NCBI GenBank assembly: GCA_038087015.1 | Contig: JASBNA010000031.1 | Span: forward strand, 124,001 to 188,000 | Reading direction: 5' to 3' | DNA: 64,000 nucleotides | From: Cerrena zonata | Lineage: Eukaryota > Basidiomycota > Agaricomycetes > Polyporales > Cerrenaceae | Notes under the pieces: generated by a model | What the model saw: the letters and a program-made list of their open reading frames with translations, nothing else | Told to the model about the DNA's origin: nothing | Database searches by the model: none | In this document: piece after piece, positions 46,949-59,003 of the stretch | How the letters are laid out: every line of letters starts with the position of its first letter | How positions within the stretch are numbered: position 1 is the stretch's first letter | Position numbers and translations under genes: made by a program

Positions 46949-48457
46949 AGTATAAAGCTGTTAAGGAGCACCTAAGTCAAACATTATCGAAATGGATGAA
47001 GAGAAGGAATAGCACTCTCCGCTTGAGCATATAAAAACTGACATCGGTTGATATATTATACAAGCTTATTTACCATCCCCTCTCATATATACACCTACTT
47101 TATTGTGGCATAAATGGTTGGGTAGCTCGCTCGATCTGGAAATAAGAAAAACTGCTAAGAGTAGATACCGCGCGCCTAAACTTGAAAGAGTCTCCTTTTC
47201 ATCCAACTGTCACTGCCAAGAGCTGCGGCCGCGGACCAGTGCTATATAACTATTAGGACTTCCAACTCATGCCATTGGGCTGCTCTCATAACATGGTATC
47301 GAGATCATAGTGTACACGAATCCAGTCTTCGGTCACAAAGCTTTCGGACCAATGCATCTTTTGGTCATGATGTCTCCGGTCCTAACGTAGCACTAATGGC
47401 TGAAACTGATCACCCTCACGTCGTGGTCAACCTGGCATTCGAATCTTGATCATACGAGGTTAGCCCTTTACCTCAAATTTCAGTGGGGAGCGTCTTTTAT
47501 GCATGCGTTACTAGTATATCACCCCGAAACTTGGTGAATGAAACGCCATGGCGTTAGAAGGTCACCGTAGCTTGATACACCCATTGGAGCAAATATTAAA
47601 CGGCTCAAATGCGCGTAATAGAGTCAACGACCCCTCTCCCCCCGTTTTCTTGGATCCCTTCCATACCTTGCTAATGCTCACAAGTTAGCAAACTCAATTA
47701 TTCACCTACAATGCCGAGAACTCTAATCTCTCAGCTTCTCGAAAGGTCCGAGGCTTTTAGATTTAAGTCATACCGAAGCCGCTCATCTTTACAAATACAG
47801 ACTTCCTTTCCGATATTGACGGGATGTTACCTAGGGAGAGCCTAGTGGGTTCCTTGCTTCCATTTCATGATATGTTGTGGCGTTGACACCCAAGGCAGTT
47901 CAATCCTCTCCTATAAGGCATGTAGCTGAAGAGGTCGGTAAATGTTACCTGCCGACTCTAATACTAGCCCCTCAAGCGTAGAAGACACGCCTCTGCCTCT
48001 TGTTCTGATGGGGGGCAGTACTAGAGGCGCGCCCCATTTTGAATAACTATTCGTGCAAGTGAGTATCACTTCAGATAGAACATATAACATGAACTGAAGG
48101 TCGCGTCGTATACTCCAAGTCTATATGGGGGTTCGCACTATCCCAAGATTAAAGCCGAATTGGTATTTTAGGGGACTTCTCAGTCGTAAGTGATATGTAA
48201 TTGTAATGTTGTGCAGAAGAAGAAGCTGAAGGTGCATTTTGACAAACGATCTCTGCATGTACTCAGCGTGGCACACGATGAATGTTTCGCGAAGGCCTGA
48301 CCAAATTCATGCTTGACCTTATGTACCTGCGGAAGCTAAGCGTGCGTTACCCATTGTTCACCATATCCGCTTTAAATACGTAGCTATTTGGGAGCTTATC
48401 CAGTACTTCTCTTCTCCTTCCCTCAAGCTCCAAGGCGAAGTTTCTCAATTTGCTTCA
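46949..48457. other. Intergenic stretch, no supported gene
   Basis: About 1.5 kb spacer between family copies 5 and 6. No supported coding frame. TTTAAATAC near 48371 is a candidate TATA element for copy 6. Confidence 0.4.
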
Positions 48458-49353
48458 ATGGCTAATCATACACAGTTTCAACTAGTAGCCAATGCTATCA
48501 CCCCGTTACCGACCATACTAGAATCTATCCAACTCCATGCGTCCATCCCTTATTCCAATCTTTCCAACGATCCTTCCATGCACAGTTGCTCTGATGTATC
48601 GTACATCAACTTCTCAAGTCTATACCATGTCCTAATTTAAGACTGCAGACATTTTCCAACGCCATAGTGTTGTTTCGAGGCGAAGTTGCCCGTAATGCTC
48701 ACGAAACTTCGGACTGCAAGTAGCCCCCTCTTTCTTTACGCTCTGTCTCACCAGACTTACATAGTTCTGCTGAGCAATGTTCTAAGCTCTCTATTGAAAG
48801 ACACGATTTCGAACGATGCGAAGAAGCTAATGATTGACAGATTTTTTTATGCTGTAAACGTGATTTTACTAATATTGCATGATGTCTTTTGACAGTTTGC
48901 CACTATATAGCCGGACCCAGATCGACCTTCAATGCTAGGAAACAAGGCTCGAAAAGCGGCTAATTTACGGCACGCTATGGAACAACTCCAGCAGCGTCTG
49001 GATGCGTCTCAACAAGCTATACAAGAGATTGGGCTCGACCCAATAGACATCCATGACAGATTCGACGTCATTGTGGAAGGTATCCGTACCGTTCATGCCT
49101 TCTACGAACAGGTGGGCTATTTCTTCGCCACGTAGCCAGTTTATGGGTAAACAGACCTGTATAGATATGTCAAACGCTTGAAAACCTCCGGCTTCAATTG
49201 GATACTGGAAACGTATGAATTATTTCATGTGGAATGCATGAACTAATAAATGTTTACAACGGGCTATAGATCTCAATCGAGGACATACAAGCTGAAGCCC
49301 GTTGGCTGGCTACTCTCTCACTTGACCTGAAGGCGTTCTCAAATAATGACTAA
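48458..49353 (+). CDS. Six-exon helical family, copy 6 (unrecognised family)
   Basis: Exons: 48458-48595, 48649-48715, 48765-48853, 48911-49111, 49165-49212, 49270-49353 (138, 67, 89, 201, 48, 84 nt), 208 residues. Intron 2 (48716-48764) has a GC-AG pair with a GC(AAGT) donor; the others are GT-AG. Signature segments: TQFQLVANAITPLPTIL, FSNAIVLFRGEVARNAHET in exon 2, LLSNVLSSLLKDTISND in exon 3, PDPDRPSMLGNKARKAANLR and IGLDPIDIHDRFDVIVEGI in exon 4, ICQTLENLRLQLDTGN as exon 5 and EARWLATLSLDLKAF at the end. Very close to copy 7 on the opposite strand at 56.2 kb (same 67/89/201/48 exon lengths), so the two are a recent pair. Function unknown. Confidence 0.8.
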
Positions 49354-49729
49354 TTATCAATTTCCCAATGCGATGAAATCCACAGGTACATTTAGTAGGA
49401 GACTGCATCATTATTTAGCTATGATTCCATACTTCCCGAATATTATCTATTTATACATATAGCTGTGACATAGTATAACTGAGAGCGGAACATTCAGAAT
49501 ATCAATTCATAGAAAGAGTTCTCAAGGCAGAAGGTCATTAGTAATCTACTATGTTTGCGGGAACAGGGCCACTCGGAGTCAGGAAATGAAGGATAGTATG
49601 TAAATTAAATTTACTCGAGAATTATACAGATGTACTACAAGCGGGATTATAGTCTTGGACAAACCTATACTATGGATACGGAACTACCAGAGTCCAAATC
49701 CTAGATTACAATATTTTATTCGTGCTGCC

Positions 49730-52700
49730 TTACGCTCTCTTTGGTTGTACGATCTCTAACACGACCCTGCCTACACATTCCTCTGTCCCTTTCACGTAAA
49801 CCATGATACAATACTCTCCCACATTACTCAACAAAGGTGTCCCGCTGAACTCGATCGATCTTGACGAAGACTTGCTCGATGTTGATCCCAAATCGGCTCG
49901 AATGAAACGAGGAACTCGTTCGCCCGAGGCAAGCTTCGTCTCTAGGGCGACAGAGTGGATGTCAGATCGAGTGGATGAGTCTAATTGAACACGGAATCTG
50001 AAAGCTTCTCGAATTCGAGCTAGGATACGTTGAGTTGATTTGGTCGATGAGGTATTACCATGGCCGTGGCTGGACGTCTCAACGGAATACGAAGCCGATG
50101 TGCGATCACCTAAGTCAAATATAATTATAATCACATAAGTTTGCGGTAAATTTCCATACATTTGAAGTAAAGTTACCTGGGTTGCGGGAATCGTCACCAA
50201 ACACCTGGACATACTCGATTCCCAAACTTAAGGCGTCTTCTTCGGAAGATTTGTCTGCTCTCAAGGAGGTCGAGGCACTTCGAAACACCTTTGCGACTTG
50301 GCTGGCCACTCGCCTGGTGTTTGCCCTTTCATTTCCGGCCACGTTTTGATCGGCGTTGGCATCGTCGTCTCCCGCAAAATACCCCGAGGGAAGCTTGGGC
50401 ACAGGTACACGATTTGCATGCGTGAAGTTGACAATGGACATTTTCTCTTTGGTGCGTGCATGCGTTTGTGGAGAGGAAATGACAGATGCATTGGAAGCGC
50501 TCTTCGTACTACTACGCACGCTCAAGGCACGGTGAGCATGCTGTACGACAGCTTCTGCGGCATGAGTGTTCGAAGAGGAGTTAGTGTCTAGACTTGAGGT
50601 GCTATCCAAGCTCGGACGCCTCCTGTTATTGCGATCATGAAGATGAGCCTGAGGTGGAGTTGTTAGTACCAGAGGACTTTTAGGCGGTCTTCCAAAGTCG
50701 GGTCTTCGACGTGGGATAGAGCGTTCACCAGTAGACGATGAAGGCGACCCAGCGATCGATGTGCCGGTCATAGCACTTGGAGCATAGTGACTGAAATCGA
50801 TTTCTTCAAAGGGAAGTTGTTCAGGATGCCTCGGACTTGATCTTTGAGAACCGTTTCGAGCTAGAATTCCGAACTGCTGCAATGGGTCGACCCGCCGAGG
50901 AGTGAGGGAAGGAGCGCCTGCCGCCGAGGTGATCAAGACAGGTTTCGAAATCATCGGTCGACGTTTGGTTTTGGTGCCCAAAGAACCGAATACATGGGTA
51001 CCTTTCGATATAGAGTCACCGACGAAACGTACAGTATCGCTTACTTTACGAGCAGTGACCTTGATCTTGCCCATAAACTCGCCTTTACGCATCATACGAG
51101 GACTCTGGATATGAGACACAGAAGACATGTCGCGATGGAGTTGTTGTCTGGCGCTGAGAGCGGTATACTTGTCGTCCAGGGGTAGAGGTGGACTGATCCC
51201 ACGAATTGCAGTATCTGACCAGTCGTGGCCCTTCTCCTTTGTGCCCGGTGAGGGGGGTTCGCCGAGGGATTTGCCGTTGACCTCGATTCCAACACCATAG
51301 TACTTGCGTTCTTCAGCTGACCATGCGCGCATGCCCTCTTCACCTTCTAAAGCGGTATCTTTCACCCTAGTGCATTTTCTCATACAGGCAAGGAACAAAC
51401 CAAGAGAAACCATTCCACCAATAATGGCAGATGAGATCTTGAGCCCCAGAATCAGTTTGGCTTTCGCTGCGGCAGACAGCCCATGCGCAGGTCCATGTTG
51501 GTGGGCGAAATCAGAGGGCGAAAGGGAGACAGGTAGGGTTGCATGTGAGGTTGAATGAGTAACACGAGAGTACGCCGTGAAGGTAACGCCGATGTGTGTG
51601 TAGTTTACTCCATTAGAATCGGAGCCTGAGGGGATAGTGCCGGTGAGAAAACCAGAGCTGGGATCAAATGAAAGAAATCCAGAAGCATCATCGGGTTCGA
51701 AGGCAGCTGTAAGATTGACGTCATCTCGCTGTCCATTCGCCTCCGTCGCGTTCGAATAAAAGGGGGCAAGGTTAAAATCAAGAGGTTGGCCGGGGTTGAC
51801 CAAAATAGGCTGTAGCTGAGAGGTCGAAAAGTACGACGGAACAACGGCGAGAGAGACGTTGGTTTCAATAGTTTGATTCACCGTCGTTGTCAGTGTAATC
51901 GGTAATAATGTACTTTGATCCCCGTCTTTGAGTGAGTCAGGAGGCTGTCCAGAGAGCGTGCGGCTTTCAGTGTCGTACTTGAGCCATTGACCATAGTACG
52001 AGGTATCGACCTCGAGCGCAACGATCTGAGCGGGCTGGATTTGCTTGCCGTCCAATAACACACCATAAAAGTCCACTGGAGACGCAAGACTGACAGAGAA
52101 AGGCGTCTCTGCGGTGATGTTGATAGTCGGCAGTGAGGTCGCTGAGAGAGAGACTTCATGTTGAGAGATCACCACATCGAACATGAGTGCCAATGCCGAG
52201 TATCCTTCCTGGTCCGATCCATGGAGAGCCAAGGAGATAGTGTAAGGAGCGATTTCGGAATTGTTGTTTCCTTTGGGAGTGAAACCGTTGAAGGTGATTT
52301 GCTTGGGATTGAAATACATCCAGTCGGGTAGCGGCGAGCCATCCGCCTTCGTTGCAGCATAGTAAATGTTTCCATCAGACTTGAAAGTATCGTAGTCGAA
52401 ACCAATACTAAAGGACCAGCCGGGTGGGATCCGCAACGCGGGGTGGGTAGACCTCAACGCAGAGTTTTCACTAAGAACAAAGACAGACGAGAGGGAGGGG
52501 TTAGGAAGATGGAATTGCTCGTCTATGGAGTGTTGCAATACTGGGGCGGGTGTAGACGAGACCAACAAATCGAAGGATGACGAGGCAGTTTCGGATGACG
52601 AGGAGTCGTGAGCAGTTACTTCGATCTCGGGGGAGCCTTCATCCACAGATAAAGGAGTCCCATGGAATATCCGTTGAGAGGGATCGAAGGTGAGCCAGGC

Positions 52701-52895
52701 GGGCAGGGAAGAGGTGGTGTAGGTTAGTGTATGATTTGAAGCAGTCGTAAAAGTGTCCGTTGCAAACGTCCACGTGTAGGAGCTGTTGGTCCTAGCGACA
52801 GGCGGTAGCTGCTCTTCGAGCGGATAATTTACCGTGATGTTCGAAGAGAAAACGAGAGATGCAGCCAAGAGGAAGGTCAAAAGAAAGATGAGCAT
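49730..52895 (-). CDS. AXL2: Axl2-like cadherin-domain plasma membrane protein
   Basis: Type I membrane protein related to yeast Axl2/Bud10, which marks cell-polarity sites and works with septins at the cortex. Two exons, 50177-52895 and 49730-50109, give 1032 residues; the 67-base intron joins in phase 1 (NPG to DRTSASYSVE). Residues 1-17 are a signal peptide. An N-terminal segment resembling Axl2 (YPLEEQLPPVARTN) opens a series of dystroglycan/cadherin-type repeats with the usual LPAWLTFDPSQRIFHGTP and LSFDPSSGFLTGTIP motifs. One membrane helix lies at about residues 478-500 (ISSAIIGGMVSLGLFLACM), followed by a basic stop-transfer segment. The cytoplasmic tail (about 530 residues) is Ser/Pro/Arg-rich. 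Many NxS/T sites are in the outer part. Orthology to Axl2 is inferred from architecture and the N-terminal motif. Confidence 0.88.
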
Positions 52896-53980
52896 AGCAA
52901 TGATGGAAAAGGAGAGTGAGCGAGGTGCTATGGGTCAAGTCGCCCGGCGACCTCAGTTATGTTATGAGTAGTAAGATGCAGAACCTCAGAATAGTCACGT
53001 CGGCGCTGTGCAACACGGTGGTGGGAGGATAAATGTCTGGAATGAAAGTTGAACATGGTCCAAGTAGCATTTCAATTTGTCATCACAACATTCGTAATTA
53101 CCTTTTTTGGAAAAATCCCAGTTTGATTGGAGTGCATTGGGCAGAATGAGAAGATGTTTGGCTATGAGGAGAGCATATGATATCATGCCTCTCAATTTAC
53201 ACACCTATATTTACTGCGTGTCTATTTCTGGGAGATGACCCCTGATAGCGTACTCCAGACGTAAGTACTGTATCTAGTCCACGACTTAAGTAGTGAGATA
53301 TTAATTGGCAAGGTGGTGCGTAAGTCCTGGGGTAGTTGGTGATACTAATACTAATGCTAGTTGTTGAGACGAAAGTTAGTACATACGTAAATTATACACA
53401 TCAGAGCTTCTTGAACACTTGCCAAAAGCAGTCTGAGCGGCACTAAAGCTTGAAGTATCAGATGGAAGATTAAGGCTAGCTCACTCGATCCTAGCACTGC
53501 TTCAACACGATTTGAGACTTAGCAAACAGCTTTCGGTACTCAGGGATAATATCCTAAGCAACGCTAGCAAGTTTCGAATTGAAGAACGGGAGGTACTCAA
53601 ATGTTCATTCAACACGCCGCCCCGGGCTTGCCAGCACGGCGCGTGGAGGACCGCGAAAGGTTGAATTTGTAACTCCAGTTCTATAATGACTCAGAACTCT
53701 ACATTTTAATGCCTTACTAATGTCACTCACTAACTAATTTTAGCTCGGTATATCTTGAACGGGACTTCCTCCTGCACGTTGTCACGGTAGAGTGCCAATG
53801 TGACACATGAATCGGATGTTGATCACATTTTGTATCCACATGACACTTTCGTTTCCATCCTCGAACGGTCGCCACTTGAATACGTCCATTTATTCTCGAA
53901 TATACTGGTCAAGCAGCATATGCACACTCTCTGCAGCGGCCCGTTATGATACTCAGAAGCTCCAATCATTGGCAATAGGA

Positions 53981-53988
53981 TATATAAT
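53981..53988 (+). promoter_or_regulatory. TATA box of the GH43 gene
   Basis: TATATAAT, 68 bases before the ATG at 54049; the spacing supports that start over the in-frame ATG at 54013. Confidence 0.55.
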
Positions 53989-54048
53989 ATATACCAGTGG
54001 AAACTTCATGCCATGTCGTTGGAAGTTCGTGTTTCCCGGTACAACACG

Positions 54049-55647
54049 ATGCACTTGATAGTGATTATACTCTCCTTTGTCGTGTCTGCCGTCAGTGCGG
54101 CCACGTACTCGGACGTCACAGTGGCAGAGGATCTCTATTCTCGGGCAACGACCTTTACGAATCCCATTAAACTCAAGGATGGCTCCGATCCTTTCATGGT
54201 TCGTTTCTTTTGTATCAGTATCCGATTATTTGTGTCTTACCTCTGATTCCAGGTATATCACGAAGGCTACTACTGTACGACTCATTCTGCATATCCTAAC
54301 TTTCATGCTGATGCCTGGACCTAGATCTAACTACGACTACATGGACAAATATCCAAATTACACGCGCAACAGTGAGTTCTATCTTTTAATAGCCATCGCA
54401 GTGTTATATTCTCTGTAGACAATCAATGGGCTTAAAACAGCCACGCCAAAAGTTGTTTGGACTGATACGACAGCGTCACGATGTTGCAACGTTTGGGCCC
54501 CAGAAATTCATTATGTCAGCGGTTCTTGGTATATGTATGACTAAGATCTTCCATCTCGAATGAGTCGCTCTCACCTTCTCAAAATATAGCTACTATTCAG
54601 CCGGTACCGCAAATACATTCGATAATCAGCACCTACACGTTCTCAAAGGCTCATCAAACATCATTTGGGACTCAACTTGGACATATGCTTGTATGTAACT
54701 CGCTTGTATGTAACTCGCTTCAGCTGTTCGAAGCTTACTTACACGGCGGATGACAGCTCGGATCACGATTCCCAATCGTGATGTGTGGAGTATCGATGGC
54801 TCGTATCCAGAATCTATTCCAGTGTTCGTGTTGTATCTAACAGACTATTAGGCACTCTGCTCGTGCATAGTACGGGCACTTATATCGTTTATTCAAGCTG
54901 GGATGGATCCAATCAATGTTTATGGATTGCGTGAGTCCACATTCTGACCTTCATGCGTTTGTCGTAACATATTCTTTAGTAAGCTTACAAACCCTACAAC
55001 TGTCGGCAATGCAGTCAAAATCTCGACTCCGACATTCGATTGGGAAAAGGTGGGCGCAAATGTTAACGAGGGACCAGGTGCGTTCTGAATATCAGGGGGG
55101 TAGTGGTGATACTCATCTTTTGAAACAGCATTCATGTACAACGGTGGTCGTACATTTATGACTTATTCAGCTTCTAATTGTGCTGGTACCGGATATAAGC
55201 TCGGACTTATCGAGCTCGTTGGCTCCGATCCACTGAACCCTAGCTCTTGGATTAAGACCTCGACTCCTGTGTTCCAAACTGCTAATGGGTTCGTTTTCCG
55301 TGACCATTGTTATCTTCCAATGCCGACACATACCTAGAAATGACCAACCTGGTCACAACGGATTCTTCCTCTCACCGAGCGGCTCTATCTATATGGTATA
55401 CCATGCTAACTCTGTTTCACCTGGTACGTCGAAGGTGACACGAAACACACCGATTATACACTAATTTGATGCTCGCAGGCACATGTGATGGTGCTAGATA
55501 TACTAATGTTCAGCCAGTGTACTTCCATTCGAACGGTAAGGTTGATTGCATACTGTATACTTCGATCACTAACTACTTCTCACATCAGGATCTCCTAATT
55601 TTGGGGATCCTAGGGCACTCTCAGATAATATCCCTGAGCCATCCTAG
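54049..55647 (+). CDS. Secreted glycoside hydrolase family 43 (arabinofuranosidase-like)
   Basis: Plant cell-wall polysaccharide hydrolase; GH43 enzymes remove arabinose or xylose residues. Twelve exons, 338 residues: 54049-54198, 54253-54274, 54325-54371, 54419-54534, 54590-54690, 54757-54798, 54852-54930, 54980-55077, 55129-55288, 55338-55423, 55479-55535, 55589-55647. A signal peptide (IVIILSFVVSAVSA) starts the protein. The three GH43 acidic residues are visible: Asp47 (KDGSDPFM, base), Asp159 (VWSIDG, pKa modulator) and Glu216 (NVNEGPA, acid). Other blade motifs: CNVWAPEIHYV, WYIYYSAGT, PGHNGFFLSP and IYMVYHANS. The intron after exon 6 needs a GC donor (GATG|GCTCGT), and the intron after exon 5 contains a perfect 15-base tandem duplication (GTATGTAACTCGCTT twice, 54691-54720). 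The gene looks intact. Exact substrate cannot be told from sequence. Confidence 0.9.
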
Positions 55648-56174
55648 GTTGAGGGCAAGAAATTGCGGCAATAGATTATGCCAGACCTTCCCGATGCATC
55701 GTATTAGCCCGTATATACGAATCGGTTTGTCAGCAGGCATATCTCTGTAACGCTCATTTCTCCTATTCAAACTCATTTACAACAGCTACAGTCCCATGTC
55801 CCCACTATAGCTCTAAAGACCCATTGCAATTTCCCAGTTTTCGAAAAGTCTTAGTGTCAGATTCGTATCTAAGCAATCCGTCCACGCTCTAAACGGAGAG
55901 TTAAATTTCGCTCGCGATTCAACCTCATATAGTTCCATATCACAGTATACTGATTTACTTCTAACACGACCGGTGCTCCATCCCCTTCCCGACATACCGT
56001 CTCCAAAATTGATGATGTAACGATGATGGACTCAATGTTATCTCAAATAACCATGATGTTGTATGATTTACGGGAGGTCGCGTCCCGAATGTTACAATAG
56101 TGGTTTTGCACCACTGCTGTCTTGGTAGATTGATGATCATTATTCCGTACATATTGATGTGAATAATGGGATAA
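55648..56174. other. Spacer between convergent genes
   Basis: Holds the 3' ends of the GH43 gene and family copy 7. No coding frame of note. Confidence 0.4.
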
Positions 56175-57073
56175 TCAAGTGGAGAAAGCCCTCAAGTCGG
56201 CTGAAATAGTAGCTAACCATCTTGCTTCAGCTTTTATGGTTTCAATCGATATCTGCTGGGCGAACTTGTCTATCAGTCTATGCTTTCGCCTTGGCGTGAC
56301 GATCTTACATTCCCATCATCCAGTTGGTACCGCAAACTGTCAAGCATTTGACGAACCTGTAGGGGTATGTTCATTCAAACGTTAGCTGAGTGAATCGATA
56401 ATGGCACACCTGGTCGTAGAATGAGTGGACGGTGCGGATTCCGTGTATGACTATGTCGAATTCATTGTGAATGGCTACTGGATTGAGTCCAGTCTCTTGT
56501 ACGGCTTGGTGAGATACGTGTACATTCAGCTGGAGTTGTTCCATAGTGTGCCGTAGGTTCTCCACCTTACGGGCCTTGATTCCCATTAGTGATGGGCGCT
56601 CTGGATCTGGCTAAATAACGACGAGAATATGAGCACATTATTGGCTGTCAGAATGGTCATCATTACAGCATAGAGAAATCTGTCAATCATCAACTTCTTC
56701 TCGTCATTAGAGGCTGTATCGCTCAGCAAAGAGCTTAGGACATTGCTGAGAAGAACTGTGTCGCTTTAGTATATCTGGACGATATTAATGAGGGTAGTAG
56801 TACTAACAGTCCGCCATTTCATATCCATTGCGGGAAATCTCGCCTCGAAATAAGGCTATGGTGGTGCAGAATGTCTACAGAGCATCAAGTTAGATCGTGT
56901 GACGAGAGTGAGGATAGAGCGCAATGTACATCAAAGCATACTAGCATGTATAGGTCGTTACTTAAGATAGAGTAAGGGTTGGATGCATGGAGTTGAAGAG
57001 ATCCCAAGGATCCTTGTAGCCGGTGGATAGCCTCTATGACTACTCGGGATTGGGCTTGTTCGACATAAGCCAT
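56175..57073 (-). CDS. Six-exon helical family, copy 7 (unrecognised family)
   Basis: Exons: 56930-57073, 56808-56874, 56667-56755, 56410-56610, 56309-56356, 56175-56252 (144, 67, 89, 201, 48, 78 nt), 208 residues, introns 52-56 bases. Signature segments: QSRVVIEAIHRLQGSLGSLQ in exon 1, FCTTIALFRGEISRNGYEM in exon 2, LLSNVLSSLLSDTASND in exon 3, RPSLMGIKARKVENLR and TGLNPVAIHNEFDIVIHGI in exon 4, VRQMLDSLRYQLDDGN as exon 5 and EARWLATISADLRAF at the C-terminus. Sister of copy 6, inverted relative to it with the Axl2-like and GH43 genes between. The usual FQxV leader is changed here (QSRVV), the main departure at the N-terminus. A TATATA element lies further upstream than usual (about 57202). 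Confidence 0.8.
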
Positions 57074-58041
57074 CAGTATTCAATATTCGATCTACAGGCG
57101 GCGGCCCAGATAACTTCTCGATAGGATGCAAGAAATGGTACGTAGAGGTAAATTTCAGTCAGAAGCTAGGGATTAGGGAGAGGTATATGCTTTCACCGAA
57201 GTATATATTCAAAAGGGACGCCACCGGAGAGGTGATACATAAGTTTTCTGTGCTACGTGTCTCTTCTAGACTCTTCGATAATAGGCGAAGATCTTTCTCT
57301 CAAGAGTCATGGGACATCGAGATCTCCCTATCCGTTTGTGAAAGAAGTATTAGTAAAGATATAAGGTTCTTTGAAAAAGCTCAACTTAAGTTGCTACTGC
57401 TCTCTACAAACCGCCCCCATTGACCGTATCCGCTGGGGCACCTAATGTGAGAAAGAGTGCTCTTAGGAAACAACTGGCAAAGGGACCTTTGGAGATGCAT
57501 GAAGAGATTGAAACGTAGTATCCTGTGATCAGCCCAGATACTAGTATCAAGTTCGACTGACGCGTACTGCGCAGTTGGGCGTTGGCCGCTCAGTTATATG
57601 GAATAGCAGTGCATCACCTTACCTTACCCTAGATCCGTCGTTAACGGGGAGAGATCACTTATCGCGCCTTAATGAAGAGGTTGGTAATCATAGAAGCTTT
57701 TCTGATACAGAAGTGGGAGTCTGAGCTAAGCTTACGCCTAGACAACTCTTGAAGTGTGGTCGTATGAGAGATCATTATAACGTTTGCTGGTGTTTCCTTG
57801 GACTGGATGTTAAAGTTCGCTTCGAAGAAGCCAATTTCACTTAATATATCGTAATCATAGTTCCTACAACAACTGATATCGTAAGGGACATATGGACTAC
57901 AACTTGAAGAACTGTATAGCAAGTGGTAATTCATCTTCGTCTGATAGCTACTCAAATTTCTTTCTTTCCGTTTGTCGCAATACAAAAGTATTTCCTGAGA
58001 CCATTACACCGCAAAATGACTATTGAAGTATCTGAGGCACC
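57074..58041. other. Intergenic stretch, no supported gene
   Basis: Spacer between family copies 7 and 8. No supported coding region. Confidence 0.4.
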
Positions 58042-58933
58042 TCAGATGTTAACTTGCTGCTGGAATCTCTTCAGATCAGCAGAGATCGCTGCCAGCCATG
58101 TCAGGTCGACTTCGAAGTGGGTTGCCGTAATCTACGTAATTGTTAATATCTTTCTGGGAATGGAAATAAATATATGATCACCTCTCCCTGTCCTAGTCGC
58201 TGTTCGATCCTGCTGAGGAATTCACCAATCTACAGTTATATTTTTGTCAACATTCTGTGAATGAAAATGGAAGGGCTGTGGATACCTTCATATACATTCC
58301 ATCGATTGAAGCAAAAGCAGCGTCTACGGTGATTATTTGCTGGGAAATAGAGACGGGGTTGAAAGCGACCAGAATAGCACTGCTTTGAGCTGAAGTGAAT
58401 AGCCTCTGGAAGCTCTGTAGTCTCGCTCTGGGTTCCAAGAAGTTTTGACGCTTGGTACCTATAGCCTTTTACTATCTCAGCCGGACGGTAGGAAGACGAG
58501 TAGAGCATGTACGTACATCCCGAACCTGTGCAAGTTTGCTCCTCTTGGTATTAGAACTGATACTCTGGTCTTGCATCTGACGGAAAATATTGTGAAGGAT
58601 GACTGTATGTAAATGTACGTTAGAGTTCATTTTGGAAGATAAATTACAGAAAAAATATACAATCGCCGGTGTTCTGGGCATCACAAGCGGCATTGCGGAC
58701 CCTTCTGACAAGGTCCATAAAGACCTAGGAGGATAAACCTTGAAATCAGTCTTGTCTCAACAATAATCACGATTCAAACTCACGTTATAGCAGGTATGGT
58801 AGTCTACATAGTTGTTCAGTGCAGATCCAGGCGTAGTCGCATTTTGCTGGATAGCAGCAATCTTGGGTGTAAGCTCCCTGATTGTGTTGAGGATAACAGC
58901 GAACTGTGGTGGTATAGAATGCGTAGAAGTCAT
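58042..58933 (-). CDS. Six-exon helical family, copy 8 (unrecognised family)
   Basis: Exons: 58784-58933, 58661-58724, 58517-58602, 58286-58450, 58182-58229, 58042-58131 (150, 64, 86, 165, 48, 90 nt), 200 residues. Signature segments: PPQFAVILNTIRELTPKIAA in exon 1, FMDLVRRVRNAACDAQNTGD in exon 2, ILHNIFRQMQDQSISSN in exon 3, RARLQSFQRLF and FNPVSISQQIITVDAAFASI in exon 4, IGEFLSRIEQRLGQGE as exon 5 and DLTWLAAISADLKRF at the end. Exon 2 begins at the acceptor CCTCCTAG, since earlier acceptors break the family frame. Exon 4 starts seven or so codons later than in the sister copy 9, using a CCAAG acceptor. Pairs with copy 9 as a third subgroup (FN in place of GxNP). TATATAAA box about 60 bases upstream. 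Confidence 0.78.
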
Positions 58934-58994
58934 CGTGTTACAATTTAGTAAATCAAGTGGCCTGAGACTGGGGATACCACCTCAGATTGAGGTG

Positions 58995-59003
58995 TTTATA
59001 TAC
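58995..59003 (-). promoter_or_regulatory. TATA box of family copy 8
   Basis: Minus strand reads GTATATAAA, about 60-70 bases before the ATG at 58933. Confidence 0.55.

Noticed and set aside
54013..54048. Upstream ATG of the GH43 gene
   Set aside because: It would put 12 residues before the signal peptide and sits too close to the TATA box; the ATG at 54049 starts directly with the hydrophobic leader.
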